Positions 25,547-34,851 of a DNA stretch of 64,000 bases are shown one piece after another. The position numbers and the translations under genes are program-made. Origin of the DNA: Cellulomonas sp. URHE0023. GTDB taxonomy: Bacteria > Actinomycetota > Actinomycetes > Actinomycetales > Cellulomonadaceae. Below the pieces are notes generated by a model. The model was not told where the DNA came from and ran no database searches. It saw only the letters and a list, made by a program, of their open reading frames with translations. The stretch lies in contig NZ_JIAN01000006.1 of NCBI RefSeq assembly GCF_000688475.1, forward strand, positions 558,001-622,000, written 5' to 3'. Within the stretch, counting starts at the first letter, position 1; each line of letters opens with the position of its first letter.

Positions 25547-26107
25547 TCAGGCCTTGTCCTTGCTCGCCGCCTTCGACGCGGACGCCTTCTCGGTGGTGGC
25601 GGACCCGGTGCTCAACGCGCCGCCGACGGACTCCAGGTGCGCGCGCACGAACCAGTGGAACAGCTCGAGCTCGTGCAGGTGCCCGATCAGCAGGTCGTTG
25701 GTGACGGGGTCGGTCTCCTCGGTGTCCTCCGCTGCCTTGCGGTGGTCGGTGATGACCCCGACGTAGACCACGTCGAGCGCACCGAGGTGCGCGATCGCGC
25801 TGTCCCGTCCGATCGAGTAGTCCTCCCACGTGCGGTTCTTCACCAGAGCGCCCGGTGTGCCCACGGGGGCGACGCCCAGGGTCGCGATGCGCTCGGCGAT
25901 CGCGTCCACCATGAGCCGCACGGCCTCGACCTGCGGGTCGAGCATCTCGTGCACAGCGATGAAGTGCGGCCCCACCACGTTCCAGTGGATGTGCTTGAGC
26001 GTGAGGGCGAGGTCGTTCAGGGAGTCGAGCCGCTGCTGGAGCACCGCGGCGACGTCGGCGCCCTCCTGCGGGGTCAGGGACGGGACGGTGTACTTGGGCA
26101 ACGCCAT
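25547..26107 (-). CDS. dps: Dps-family DNA-binding ferritin-like protein
   Basis: 186-residue four-helix protein forming dodecamers that oxidise and store iron and protect DNA in stationary phase. The inter-subunit ferroxidase ligands align as His41, His53, Asp57, Asp68 and Glu72. The C-terminal tail (from about 168) is rich in Lys, Ala and Ser, as in mycobacterial Dps proteins that use it to bind DNA. AGAAGGAG lies 6 nt before the ATG. It is divergent from a small stress-type protein gene. Confidence 0.93.
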   Translation of the reverse strand: MALPKYTVPSLTPQEGADVAAVLQQRLDSLNDLALTLKHIHWNVVGPHFIAVHEMLDPQVEAVRLMVDAIAERIATLGVAPVGTPGALVKNRTWEDYSIGRDSAIAHLGALDVVYVGVITDHRKAAEDTEETDPVTNDLLIGHLHELELFHWFVRAHLESVGGALSTGSATTEKASASKAASKDKA

Positions 26108-26260
26108 GACGAGCTCCTTCTGGGTGGGGTTCAAGACACCGTGCCAAAGGTCTCCGCACCTCGCCACCGGAGTGCGGTCCGCGCGCGAGGCCGAGGCGGA
26201 GTACCTACGCTCGTGACAGGTCGAGGAATGGCCGCGGGCACACGGACGAAGGACAGTGCC

Positions 26261-26530
26261 ATGCCGGAGCGCGACCCTGGCCCGAGCGTGAAGGACAAGG
26301 ACCTCTACGAGTCCCTTCGCGACGAGGGCAACAGCAAGGAGAAGTCGGCGCGGATCGCCAACGCAGCCGCGGCGTCGAGCCGGAGCGAGGTCGGGAGCAA
26401 GGGGGGACGCTCCGGCTCGTACGACGACTGGACGGTGGCGCACCTGCGCAAGCGGGCGGCCGAGGTCGGCATCAGCGGGCGGTCGTCGATGACCAAGGCC
26501 GAGCTGGTCGACGCTCTTCGGTCCCACTGA
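26261..26530 (+). CDS. Small DUF7218/Rho-N-like domain protein
   Basis: 89 residues. The N-terminal half (KDKDLYESLRDEGNSKEKSA and the following ARIANA) matches the short DUF7218-type motif. The C-terminal 36 residues (WTVAHLRKRAAEVGISGRSS, then KAELVDALRSH) form a Rho-N/SAP-like helix-extended-loop-helix that usually binds nucleic acid. AAGGA precedes the ATG at 26261; an upstream in-frame ATG at 26229 is less likely. It is divergent from dps, which suggests a shared stress context (inference). Confidence 0.8.
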   Translation: MPERDPGPSVKDKDLYESLRDEGNSKEKSARIANAAAASSRSEVGSKGGRSGSYDDWTVAHLRKRAAEVGISGRSSMTKAELVDALRSH

Positions 26531-26712
26531 CCGGGCCCGGTCGGGTCGGTGTGAGGGCGACGGGGCGCACGAGCCGCCGCCCCGACATGCGTGCGGCGCG
26601 CGGCGGTGCCACGCTCGACGTGACCACGGCCGCCTCGAGACGACGGGAACGGCCGCAGCAACCTCCGTCGCGGGCGCCGCACGTCCGACGCGACGGGAAA
26701 CGGGGCGACGAC

Positions 26713-27234
26713 GTGGCAGAGGTTCAGCACCTGGTCGTCATGGGGGTCGCAGGCTCGGGCAAGACGACGGTGGCGCGGATCCTCGCCGACCGGCTCGCCC
26801 GCCCGCTCGGCGAGGCCGACGAGTTCCACCCGCCGGAGAACGTCGCGAAGATGGCAGCGGGAACACCGCTGACCGACGACGACCGGTGGCCTTGGCTCCG
26901 AGCGATCCGCGACTGGCTGACCGCCCACGCCCGCGAGGGGCAGAGCACGGTGGTGACCTGCTCGGCGCTCAAGGTCGGCTACCGCGACGTGCTGCGGGAG
27001 GCGCAGGGGCGCGTGCAGTTCGCGCACCTCGCGGCGCCCGAGGCCCTCATCGAGGACCGGATGGGGCTGCGCACGGGCCACTTCATGCCACCCGAGCTGC
27101 TCCCGTCGCAGTACCGGACCCTCGAACCGTTGACCGACGCGGAGGACGGGTTCGTCGTCTCGGTGGACGTGCCGCCCGAGGCCGTGGCGCAGCGGGTGCT
27201 CGACGCCCTCGCCACCCGCGGGGTGCCGTCATGA
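26713..27234 (+). CDS. gntK: Gluconokinase
   Basis: 173-residue P-loop kinase that phosphorylates gluconate to 6-phosphogluconate. Walker A is GVAGSGKTT, followed by the GEADEFHPPENVAKM substrate-binding motif with the DDDRWPWL and CSALK blocks of the GntK family; length fits the family (160-180). I use the GTG at 26713; the only later option, ATG 26740, would cut into the first strand. The stop overlaps the start of the gluconate permease (ATGA). The 182 nt upstream hold nothing I recognise besides the promoter region. Confidence 0.93.
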   Translation: MAEVQHLVVMGVAGSGKTTVARILADRLARPLGEADEFHPPENVAKMAAGTPLTDDDRWPWLRAIRDWLTAHAREGQSTVVTCSALKVGYRDVLREAQGRVQFAHLAAPEALIEDRMGLRTGHFMPPELLPSQYRTLEPLTDAEDGFVVSVDVPPEAVAQRVLDALATRGVPS

Positions 27235-28616
27235 TCGGGGCGGCCAGCGCGCTCGTCGCGGCTGTGGACCCACCGGACGTGAGCGAGACGCGGCTCATCG
27301 TCGCTGCGCTCATCGGCATCGCGACGATCGTCCTGCTCATCGTCGTGGTCAAGCTCCACCCGTTCCTGGCGCTGACGATCGGGTCCGGGGTCCTGGCCGT
27401 CGCGGCAGGCATCTCCTACCCGGACGCGTTCACGAGCTTCAGTGCGGGGCTCGGCACGACGGTCGCGGGCGTCGGCGTGCTGATCGCCCTCGGCGCCATC
27501 ATCGGCAAGCTGCTGATCGACAGCGGCGGGGCCGACCAGATCGTCGACACGATCCTCGGGCACACCCCTGCCCAGCGCCTGCCCTGGGCGATGGCGCTCA
27601 TCGCGTTCATCATCGGCATCCCGCTGTTCTTCGAGGTCGGGGTCGTGCTGCTCATCCCCGTCGTGATGCTCGTGGCTCACCGGTCGAGGGTCTCCTTGAT
27701 CCTCGTCGGCATCCCTGCGCTCGCCGGCCTGTCCGCCCTGCACGGGCTCGTCCCGCCGCACCCCGGTCCCCTGATCGCGATCGACGCGCTCAACGCGAAC
27801 CTCGGCGTGACCCTGGGCCTCGGGCTGCTCGTCGCGATCCCGACCGTGGCGATCAGCGGTCCCCTCCTCGCCCGTCCGATGAACCGCTGGGTGCCGCTGC
27901 CGCCACCGCAGTCACTCCTCGGTGAGGCGCGCGACGACGAGGGCGCGAGGCGGCCGTCGTTCGGCACCGCGCTCACCGTCGTGCTGCTCCCCGTCGTCCT
28001 GATGCTCGCCCGGACGATCGCCGAGGCCGGTGGCGCGGACGACACCGGGGTCGGCGAGGTCTTCGTCTTCCTGGGCACCCCGCTCGTCGCGCTGCTGATC
28101 ACGTCGCTGGTGGCGCTCGTCGCCTTCGGGACCGCGCTCGGGCGCACACGCGACGAGGTGAGCACCCTGGTCGGGCTGTCGTTCGCACCCATCGCGGGGA
28201 TCCTCCTCATCGTCGGTGCGGGTGGCGGCTTCAAGCAGACTCTCGTCGACTCGGGCATCGGCGACGTCCTCGGCCAGAAGCTCGCCGACGCGCCCATCTC
28301 CCCGCTGCTGGCCGGCTGGCTCGTGGCCGTCCTGATCCGCCTCGCGACCGGCTCGGCGACCGTCGCGACCATCACCGCCGCGGGCATCGTCGCCCCGCTG
28401 GCTGCCGACCTGTCCACCTCGCACGTCGCCCTGCTCGTGCTGGCCATCGGTGCCGGGTCGGTGTTCTTCAGCCACGTCAACGACGCCGGGTTCTGGCTGG
28501 TCAAGGAGTACTTCGGCATGACGGTCGGCCAGACGTTCCGCACGTGGTCGGTCATGGAGACCGTCCTGTCGGTGACCGCGCTCATCTTCGTGATGCTGCT
28601 CAGTCTCGTGGTGTAG
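27231..28616 (+). CDS. gntP: Gluconate:H+ symporter, GntP family
   Basis: 461-residue inner-membrane permease with about 12-14 hydrophobic segments. GntP-family blocks are present: FEVGVVLLIPVVMLVA, LHGLVPPHPGPL, and FFSHVNDAGFWLVKEYFGM near the C-terminus. It imports gluconate or a related aldonate for the upstream kinase. The ATG lies within gntK's stop (ATGA), so the pair is translationally coupled. No GntR-type regulator is encoded beside it. Confidence 0.93.
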   Translation: MIGAASALVAAVDPPDVSETRLIVAALIGIATIVLLIVVVKLHPFLALTIGSGVLAVAAGISYPDAFTSFSAGLGTTVAGVGVLIALGAIIGKLLIDSGGADQIVDTILGHTPAQRLPWAMALIAFIIGIPLFFEVGVVLLIPVVMLVAHRSRVSLILVGIPALAGLSALHGLVPPHPGPLIAIDALNANLGVTLGLGLLVAIPTVAISGPLLARPMNRWVPLPPPQSLLGEARDDEGARRPSFGTALTVVLLPVVLMLARTIAEAGGADDTGVGEVFVFLGTPLVALLITSLVALVAFGTALGRTRDEVSTLVGLSFAPIAGILLIVGAGGGFKQTLVDSGIGDVLGQKLADAPISPLLAGWLVAVLIRLATGSATVATITAAGIVAPLAADLSTSHVALLVLAIGAGSVFFSHVNDAGFWLVKEYFGMTVGQTFRTWSVMETVLSVTALIFVMLLSLVV

Positions 28617-28749
28617 GACCCGCGCCCGCGCTGAGCACGGGCCGTGGTCGAGCGTGCGACGCCGGGCAGTCGAGCCGGGAATCGCCGAGGCCGCAGCCCG
28701 CTCGTCGGGCCGTGGTGGGCATACGCTCACGCACGCGGTGGGAAACGCG

Positions 28750-29079
28750 ATGACCCGAGAGCTCTGGGGTGAGATGTCAGACGACGGTGGCGACCAGGCG
28801 GTCGCAGTCTCACCGACGAGGCTGCGGACAGGTGTGTTCCTGGTCTTCCTGTGGTGGATCCCCGTCTGGCTGGCAGCGCCCGTGATCGCGGAGGCGTTCG
28901 GTCTGGACGGCCGTGACGTGCTGATCTGGCTGATCGTCGTGCAGACGATCGTCGGCCTCGCCGGGGTGCTCGTCGTCGGGAAGCAGATCGCCCGGATCAT
29001 GAAGGGTGTCCCCTCCCGGCGCATGCTCCCGACCGTGTGGCGCGTACTACGTCGCGGCACCATCGACGCCACCGGCTAG
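28750..29079 (+). CDS. Small two-helix membrane protein
   Basis: 109 residues, not recognised. Two transmembrane helices (about 28-50 and 57-80) are followed by a basic C-terminal tail (PSRRMLPTVWRVLRRG). The ATG at 28750 has GGGAAA upstream; ATG 28774 after GGGGTGAG is an equally good candidate. It lies alone between gntP and the convergent dodecin gene. Confidence 0.6.
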   Translation: MTRELWGEMSDDGGDQAVAVSPTRLRTGVFLVFLWWIPVWLAAPVIAEAFGLDGRDVLIWLIVVQTIVGLAGVLVVGKQIARIMKGVPSRRMLPTVWRVLRRGTIDATG

Positions 29080-29106
29080 CGGGTCGCGCGGCGTGAGCGA
29101 CCCGCT
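29078..29106. terminator. Bidirectional hairpin terminator
   Basis: AGCGGGTCGC at 29078-29087 pairs perfectly with GCGACCCGCT at 29097-29106 (9-nt loop). It overlaps the stop codon of the small membrane protein gene and lies 23 nt beyond the dodecin stop. Confidence 0.65.
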
Positions 29107-29129
29107 CGCCGTACCTGGCAGCGCGCGAC

Positions 29130-29336
29130 CTACTCGGGCTTGTACTTGAACGACAGCTGGATGCGGGTGCGGAACAGCAGGTCCCCGGTCTCGCCGACCA
29201 CGACGTCCTGCTTGGTCACCTCTGCGACCCGGAGGTCGTGCAACGACCCACCCGCCGTGCTGATCGCCTCTCGGGCCGCCTCCTCCCAGGACGACGCGCT
29301 GGTCCCGATGACATCGATCACTCGATACACGCTCAT
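29130..29336 (-). CDS. Dodecin
   Basis: 68-residue flavin-binding protein that assembles into hollow dodecamers and stores FMN or riboflavin-type flavins. The family pattern is clear: YRVIDVIGTSASSWEEAARE at the N-terminus, then LHDLRVAEVTKQD and a final beta strand ending FKYKPE. The start is the ATG at 29336, matching usual dodecin length; the open frame further upstream is not dodecin-like. Confidence 0.93.
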   Translation of the reverse strand: MSVYRVIDVIGTSASSWEEAAREAISTAGGSLHDLRVAEVTKQDVVVGETGDLLFRTRIQLSFKYKPE

Positions 29337-29487
29337 CGTGTGTGCCTCTCCTCGCTCGGATCCGACCCCTCCATAGTGGTCGCGACCGGGCACCACCACC
29401 ACGGGTCCGGGGTGCACCGAGCCCTCGCCACCGAGGTGCCGGGGAGTGGGGCCGCACAGCGTCCCACTCCCCCGCCGTGTCCTCGGG

Positions 29488-30906
29488 TCAGCCGGAGATG
29501 CGCGTGCGGCCGACGGAAAGCCAGCCTCCGACGGCCCCGTCCTGGTCCGCGTTGGCGAACCTCACCGGCTGCCCGTTCGGGAGCGGGTTCGTCCCCTGGA
29601 CCAGCACCGTGTACATGCCGTCTCGCACGCCCCGCGAGCTGAAGGAGCCGTCGAAGCGGACCTCCGAACCAGCAGGGACCTGGTCGAGCTTCCAGCTGGT
29701 CGTCCACCGCTTGACGATCCGGCCGCGACCGTCCGCGAGCGCGACCGTGATCGGCCAGTCGTAGGAGAACGGCGCGACACCGACGTTCCCTACGACGATC
29801 CCCACGTCGAGGGTGCGCCTCGGCGAGCGGGGCTGATCGACCCTCGCCTGGGTGACGCGCAGCGAGTACCCGAGCGAGCGCGCGCCGTCGAGGGCCCGCA
29901 CGCGATCGGCGTCCGAGTAGCCCGTGGCGAACGCGTAGTGGTTGATGAGCCAGCTGGCGTGCGTGGCGGCGACGCTCCCGGCGAAGTCGTTGTCGCCCCC
30001 CTCCTGGATCACGGGGCACCCTGCTGCGCTGAAGATGCAGGCCTGCAGCTCCGGGCGCAGCTCGCCGCCGATCGAGTTCGTCTTCCACTTCTCGGTGGCG
30101 CCTGCGGCGATCATCTGGTCCATGAAGTACCAGCCGTAGGGGCTGGGCTTCGTCGTCAGGGCGAACGAGTCGTCGTGGTATCCGACGTCGAGCGAGGCGT
30201 TGGCCGTGCTGGGGTAGCGCACCTCGATGTCGGTCGCGTCGAACGCGTCGACGAAGTCCTCCAGCAGCCGGAGCTGGTTCTCCTCGGTGGGCATGTAGTC
30301 GGGCAGGCCGTCGCCGTTGTACGGCCAGGTGTGCCACTCACCCCAGAACCCGATGAGTCCCGCCTGCACGAACCCGAGCCGCGGGTCGCCGTCGTAGCGG
30401 GCACCCAGAGCTGCGACGAACGCGTCGAGCGCAGCGACCAGGTTCGGGTCGTTGTAGTCCGGGATGACGCTGGTCGTGTTCCCGAACTCCGTGTAGGCGT
30501 GGGTCACGAGGCCACCGTCCAGGAGGAACTGTGGGATGCCGGACGGTTGCTGCGGGTAGTCGAGGTAGAACCGCATCGTGGTCTGGTGCCCTCGGGCGGC
30601 GACCTCGTTGATGGTCGCCTCGACCGCGGACCAGTCGAACGTCGACGGGCCGGTCATCACGGCGTCGAGCGGGAAGTAGGACCACTCCATCGAGTGCGGA
30701 AAGCCCGGGTAGTCACCCGCGAACGGGATGAATCCCTTGAGCGGGTTGCTGTCGGGCTCCACGCCGGCTCGCAGCGCCTTCCAGTCCTCGTGATGAGCAC
30801 GGTCCCCGGCGGTCGCCGTGGACACGGCCCCGCCGATCGAGAGTGCGAGTGCCGCGGCGATGGCCGCCGACCTGAGTGCCCAGAGCCGACCTGACGACGT
30901 CGTCAT
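29488..30906 (-). CDS. Secreted DUF4832-domain protein, probable glycoside-acting
   Basis: 472 residues with a Sec signal peptide (about 1-33, cleavage near TATAGD). The body looks like a (beta/alpha)8 glycosidase-type barrel: NPLKGFIPFAGDY near the start, MRFYLDYP, and VQAGLIGFWGEWHTWP carry the conserved acidic and aromatic residues of DUF4832 proteins. A beta-rich domain of about 110 residues closes the protein. The activity is not established. It is the last gene of an alpha-galactoside-type uptake operon, so it may act on the same glycan outside the cell. GGGAGGAAGGAC precedes the ATG. Confidence 0.82.
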   Translation of the reverse strand: MTTSSGRLWALRSAAIAAALALSIGGAVSTATAGDRAHHEDWKALRAGVEPDSNPLKGFIPFAGDYPGFPHSMEWSYFPLDAVMTGPSTFDWSAVEATINEVAARGHQTTMRFYLDYPQQPSGIPQFLLDGGLVTHAYTEFGNTTSVIPDYNDPNLVAALDAFVAALGARYDGDPRLGFVQAGLIGFWGEWHTWPYNGDGLPDYMPTEENQLRLLEDFVDAFDATDIEVRYPSTANASLDVGYHDDSFALTTKPSPYGWYFMDQMIAAGATEKWKTNSIGGELRPELQACIFSAAGCPVIQEGGDNDFAGSVAATHASWLINHYAFATGYSDADRVRALDGARSLGYSLRVTQARVDQPRSPRRTLDVGIVVGNVGVAPFSYDWPITVALADGRGRIVKRWTTSWKLDQVPAGSEVRFDGSFSSRGVRDGMYTVLVQGTNPLPNGQPVRFANADQDGAVGGWLSVGRTRISG

Positions 30907-30920
30907 GTCCTTCCTCCCTT

Positions 30921-32441
30921 TCAGTTGGCGATGGTGCTCGGTGGTGCGCTGTAGTCCACGAAGGGCGCGAGGTCGACGATGCGGTCGTCGATCTGGAACA
31001 CGTAGCGGCCCCGTTGGGTCACCGTCTCTGCGCGCTCCAGCCACCGGCGCAGGTCGGAGATCTCGTCCGGCGCGAGCCACGCTGCGGGGTCGGAGGTCGA
31101 CTTGAACCCGAGGATGGTCGCGACGTCCTCGAGCAGCTGGCGCTGCTCGTCGTCCAGCAGGCTGCGGCGGCGCCGGAAGTACACGACGTCAGGGTCCGTC
31201 TCGTAGACCGACCGCAGCCAGGCACGGTGGATCGACGCCAGGAACGCGTTCTTGGCGCCCACGCCTGTCGGGTCTCCGGGGCGCTCGCTGTTCTCCCAGT
31301 AGGCGCCGACGTCCGGACCGACGCGGATGCCGTCGAACGTTCCGGCCGAGGGGATGATCGGGGCGCCGCAGCCCAGCAGGTACACGTCGTCGCCGACCGT
31401 GTCGCGGATGAGGTCGATCGCGTCGCGGTACGCCTGCTCACGGTGGACCGGTGCGTTCCGCAGACCCTCGAGCGCCCCGGCGTACAGGAAGTCGAGCTTG
31501 AGATAGGTGAACCCCCACCCGACCACTCGCCTGAACAGCTCGCGCAGGTGCGCCTTGACCTCCTCGTGGGTGGTGTCCAGCGCGTAGTACGGACCGCCCC
31601 AGTTGTAGCCCGCGACGAGCGGACGCCCGTGCAGGCCCTGGACGAGCAGGTCGGGGCGCTCGAGGGCGAACGCGGAGTCCGGGAGCGCGATGAGCGGTGC
31701 GAGCCACAGCCCTGCACGGAACCCGGCGCTCTGGATCAGCTGTGCCGTCGCCGCCATCCCCGTGGGGAACCGGTCGTTGGCCTCCCAGTCCCCGACGGAC
31801 CGTTCCCACCCGTCGTCGAGCTGGACGACGTCGAACGGCAGGCCGGCGAGGCCGTCGACCGTGTCGCGCACGAGGTTCTCGTCGAGGTCCTCGTAGAAGG
31901 AGTACCAGCTGCACCACACGCGTCCGGCCGACGAGGTGCGCGAGCCCAGCCGGTCCGCGACGAGCTCGGCGTAGCGCGCGAACACCTCGGTCTCCGGTCC
32001 GCGCGCCAGGTACCACTCGCCGTCGAGCTCCTCGGTGGTACCCCACAGCGTCGTGCCGGTGGCCCCCACCCTCGGGGCGCCCAGTCCGAGCGCCCCGAGG
32101 AGGATGACCTCGCCGTCCGGCAGCGTGATGGCACCGACCGCGCTGCCGGAGTGCGCGTGCGGTGTGTCGTTCCTCGCGTCGTCGGCGGTCAGCAGCCGCT
32201 GCTCGCTGCCGTAGATGCGCAGCGGTGCGTCGTCGACCCGTCTCCAACCGGACGGGCTCCAGGAGTTCCATCCGTGCCGGAAGAACTCCGTGGTCTCGAA
32301 CGGGTGGACCATCGTGACGTCCCCGGACGGGATCAGGAACTCCCGTTCGCCGAGGGCATGCGGGGCGCCGTTGGCGACCATGGGTAGGGACACGTCTCCG
32401 AGCGGAACGACGCCGGAGAACTTGGCGAGATCTGTGAGCAT
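30921..32441 (-). CDS. GH36-type alpha-galactosidase, cytoplasmic
   Basis: 506 residues, no signal peptide. The beta-sandwich N-terminal part holds HGWNSWSPSG, and the catalytic barrel begins near WCSWYSFYEDL. The clan GH-D nucleophile is Asp317 in YLKLDFLYAG, and the acid/base is Asp377 in RVGPDVGAYW. It is shorter than classical GH36 enzymes (about 720 residues), resembling compact GH36 subgroups. It would cleave imported alpha-galactosides brought in by the neighbouring CUT1 transporter. A related specificity, such as alpha-N-acetylgalactosaminide, cannot be excluded. Confidence 0.87.
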   Translation of the reverse strand: MLTDLAKFSGVVPLGDVSLPMVANGAPHALGEREFLIPSGDVTMVHPFETTEFFRHGWNSWSPSGWRRVDDAPLRIYGSEQRLLTADDARNDTPHAHSGSAVGAITLPDGEVILLGALGLGAPRVGATGTTLWGTTEELDGEWYLARGPETEVFARYAELVADRLGSRTSSAGRVWCSWYSFYEDLDENLVRDTVDGLAGLPFDVVQLDDGWERSVGDWEANDRFPTGMAATAQLIQSAGFRAGLWLAPLIALPDSAFALERPDLLVQGLHGRPLVAGYNWGGPYYALDTTHEEVKAHLRELFRRVVGWGFTYLKLDFLYAGALEGLRNAPVHREQAYRDAIDLIRDTVGDDVYLLGCGAPIIPSAGTFDGIRVGPDVGAYWENSERPGDPTGVGAKNAFLASIHRAWLRSVYETDPDVVYFRRRRSLLDDEQRQLLEDVATILGFKSTSDPAAWLAPDEISDLRRWLERAETVTQRGRYVFQIDDRIVDLAPFVDYSAPPSTIAN

Positions 32442-32455
32442 TCTGGTTTCCCGAC

Positions 32456-33832
32456 CTACTTGAAGAGGGCATTCACCTTGGCGTTGGCATCACTGAGCGC
32501 ACTTTCTGCGTCATCGGTGCCCAAGGCGACGCTCTGGATGGCGTCCTGGACGATCTGGGACATCTCGCTGCCGTTGTAGTTGATGGGGATCAGGAACGTC
32601 CCGTCCGCGTCCTTGACGTAGGAGAGGAACACCGACGCATCCAGCCCGAGGTCGGCCCGCTTCGCGATGGACGCGTCAGACGCCTCCGAGTTCGCCGGGA
32701 AGATCACGCCTGTGGCTCCGACCACCGACTGGCACTCGGGCGAGGCCAGATACTTGACCCACTCCCATGCCTGGTCCTTGTGCTTGCCGCCGGCGTACAG
32801 GGCGTCGCTCAGACCGTTGATGGCGGACCTGCGACCTTCCGGACCGGACGGCAGAGGCGCGAACGCGTAGTCGCCGGCGACGTCCTTGAACATGAGCTGG
32901 TTGAACGACCCCATGCTCGTCATCGCTCCGGTGCCGGACTGCAGCACCTCGAGCCGGGACAGTGTCGACTGCTGGTCGAACGGGGGTGCGTACCCCTTGT
33001 CGGCCAGTGATGCCATCCAGTCGATCGTCTCGGCGAGCTTGGGCGAGTCGTAGTGGAACTCGGTGCCGAAGGGGTTCTTGTCCGAGTAGGAGAACCCGTT
33101 CGAGTGCGCGAGGTTGCCCCACAGGTTCTGGCCCTGCGAGCCGTCCGCCCACTCGGGCAGGAAGCCGTAGACGGCCACGTTGCTCTTGTCGAACGCGGGG
33201 TCGTCACCGTGGTGCCCGGCCTCGTCCACGGTCAGCTTGGCGATGGCGTCCTCGAACGTCCCCCCGTCGTCGGGGTTCCACGTCAGGTCCTGCAGCGCGG
33301 CGGGGTCGAGGCCGGCGTCGGCGGCGGCCGCCTTGTTGATGACCAGGCCGATCGTGTCCCAGTCCTTCGGCAGGCCGTAGCGCGCCCCGTCCACGACCCA
33401 GATGTCCGCCAGGCCCGGCACGTAGGAGTCGAAGTCCACCGCCGCGGCGTCCTTGTCGATGTACGGCTGCAGGTCCTCGATCTGCTTGTCGGCGACGAAC
33501 TGCGGGTAGTAGGACGCCTGGTCGACCCAGACGTCCGGGGCGCTGCCGGCCGCGATCTGCGTCGCCAGGTTCGTCCAGTACTCGCCCCAGCCGTACTGGC
33601 TGATCTTGACCGTGATGTTCGGGTTCGCGGCGGTGAAGTCGTCGGCGCACTGCTGGTAGGCGGGAAGCTGTGCGTCGTCCCAGAGCCAGTAGTCGATCGT
33701 CGCAGCGCCGTCGCCGCCGTCGCTGCTGTTGGTGTCGGTGTCGTCGTTCCCTGACCCGCATCCGGCCGTCATCGCGATGACGACGATCGCCGTGGCGATC
33801 CCTGCGCCGTTCAGCGCCTTCTTGCTTCTCAT
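32456..33832 (-). CDS. CUT1 sugar ABC transporter substrate-binding lipoprotein
   Basis: 458 residues with a lipoprotein signal (lipobox MTAGC, Cys25) and an extracellular MalE/UgpB-type binding protein: IDYWLWDDAQLPAYQQCADD, WGEYWTNLATQIAAGSAPDV and PLPSGPEGRRSAINGLSDAL are type blocks. The ATG at 33832 is used; GAAGGAG lies 11 nt upstream. It is transcribed with two permeases and a GH36 enzyme, so the ligand is probably an alpha-galactoside (melibiose or raffinose type); this is inferred from context only. Confidence 0.92.
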   Translation of the reverse strand: MRSKKALNGAGIATAIVVIAMTAGCGSGNDDTDTNSSDGGDGAATIDYWLWDDAQLPAYQQCADDFTAANPNITVKISQYGWGEYWTNLATQIAAGSAPDVWVDQASYYPQFVADKQIEDLQPYIDKDAAAVDFDSYVPGLADIWVVDGARYGLPKDWDTIGLVINKAAAADAGLDPAALQDLTWNPDDGGTFEDAIAKLTVDEAGHHGDDPAFDKSNVAVYGFLPEWADGSQGQNLWGNLAHSNGFSYSDKNPFGTEFHYDSPKLAETIDWMASLADKGYAPPFDQQSTLSRLEVLQSGTGAMTSMGSFNQLMFKDVAGDYAFAPLPSGPEGRRSAINGLSDALYAGGKHKDQAWEWVKYLASPECQSVVGATGVIFPANSEASDASIAKRADLGLDASVFLSYVKDADGTFLIPINYNGSEMSQIVQDAIQSVALGTDDAESALSDANAKVNALFK

Positions 33833-33885
33833 GTGAGCACGCACTCCTTCGTGGGTGTACCTGGTGGGGGCAGTGGCCGGTGTCT

Positions 33886-34842
33886 TCACTTGATGCCGGT
33901 GAAGTTGAGCGACTCGACGATGCGTCGGCCGAGGAAGACCAGCAGGAGCGCGACGGGGACCACGGAGAGGGTCGAGGCCGCCATGAGACCCGTCCAGTCC
34001 GGCTGGGTGTTCGGGGACTGCTGCAGGTAGACGCCCAGGGCGACCGTGACCGTGCGCACCGACTCGTCGCGGCCGATGAGCAAGGGCCACAGGTAGTCCT
34101 TCCAGGACCACACCACCGTGATCAGCCCGAGCGTGATGAGGGGGCCCTGTGCCATCGGCAGCACGACGCGCCAGAAGATGCGGATCTTCCCCGCGCCGTC
34201 GAGCATCGCGGCCTCTTCGACGTCGGCGGGGATGTTCAGGAAGAACTGCCGCAGGAAGAAGAGTGCGAAGGGCGTCATGAGGACCGAGGGCGCGACCATG
34301 CCCCACACGGAGTTCAGCAGACCGAGATCGCGCACGAGCACGAAGTTGGGCAGGAGCGTGAAGATGCCGGGCACCATCAGCGCTGCGATGAGCAGACCGA
34401 ACAGGGCGTCTCGTCCGCGGAACCTGAGCCGCGCGAACGCGTAGCCGCCCATCGCGCAGAAGAGCGTCTGGAAGGCTCCGATGAGCGCCGAGTAGACGAC
34501 CGAGTTCCACAGGTACAGGGCGAAGTTGATGGACGCACCGCTGCCCCCGGCGGCTCGTGTCTCCTCCGGGGACAGGAGTCCGAGGACGCGCTGGAAGTTG
34601 ATGAGCGTCGGGTGCGTCGGCCAGAAGCTTCCGGCGTCCGCGATCATCTCCGACGCCGGTGTGAGGGCCGACTTCACCATCCAGTAGAACGGGAACAGCG
34701 TCCCCAGGAGGGCGAGCGCGAGCACGCTCCACCCGATCGCCCGCCCGAGCGACAGCGGTCTGCGGGGCCGGCGCCGGACGGCGGGCGGTGACGTCGGCTC
34801 GCCGGTGAGCGGGGCCGGAGGAAGGGTCACGGACGTGGTCAT
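33886..34842 (-). CDS. CUT1 sugar ABC transporter permease, MalG type
   Basis: 318-residue inner-membrane subunit with six helices. The cytoplasmic EAA loop is EEAAMLDGAGKIRIFWRVVL, which docks the ATPase. MalG-like features include the long periplasmic segment after the first helix. GGGGAC lies just before the ATG, 9 nt after the MalF-type gene. No ATPase is encoded in this operon, so a shared MsiK/MsmX-type ATPase from elsewhere in the genome must energise it. Confidence 0.93.
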   Translation of the reverse strand: MTTSVTLPPAPLTGEPTSPPAVRRRPRRPLSLGRAIGWSVLALALLGTLFPFYWMVKSALTPASEMIADAGSFWPTHPTLINFQRVLGLLSPEETRAAGGSGASINFALYLWNSVVYSALIGAFQTLFCAMGGYAFARLRFRGRDALFGLLIAALMVPGIFTLLPNFVLVRDLGLLNSVWGMVAPSVLMTPFALFFLRQFFLNIPADVEEAAMLDGAGKIRIFWRVVLPMAQGPLITLGLITVVWSWKDYLWPLLIGRDESVRTVTVALGVYLQQSPNTQPDWTGLMAASTLSVVPVALLLVFLGRRIVESLNFTGIK

Positions 34843-34851
34843 GTCGGTCCC

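Noticed and set aside
26529..26542. GACCGGGCCCGGTC palindrome after the small Rho-N-like gene
   Set aside because: It has no loop, so it cannot form an RNA terminator hairpin as it stands, and it sits at a stop codon in very GC-rich DNA; chance is sufficient.
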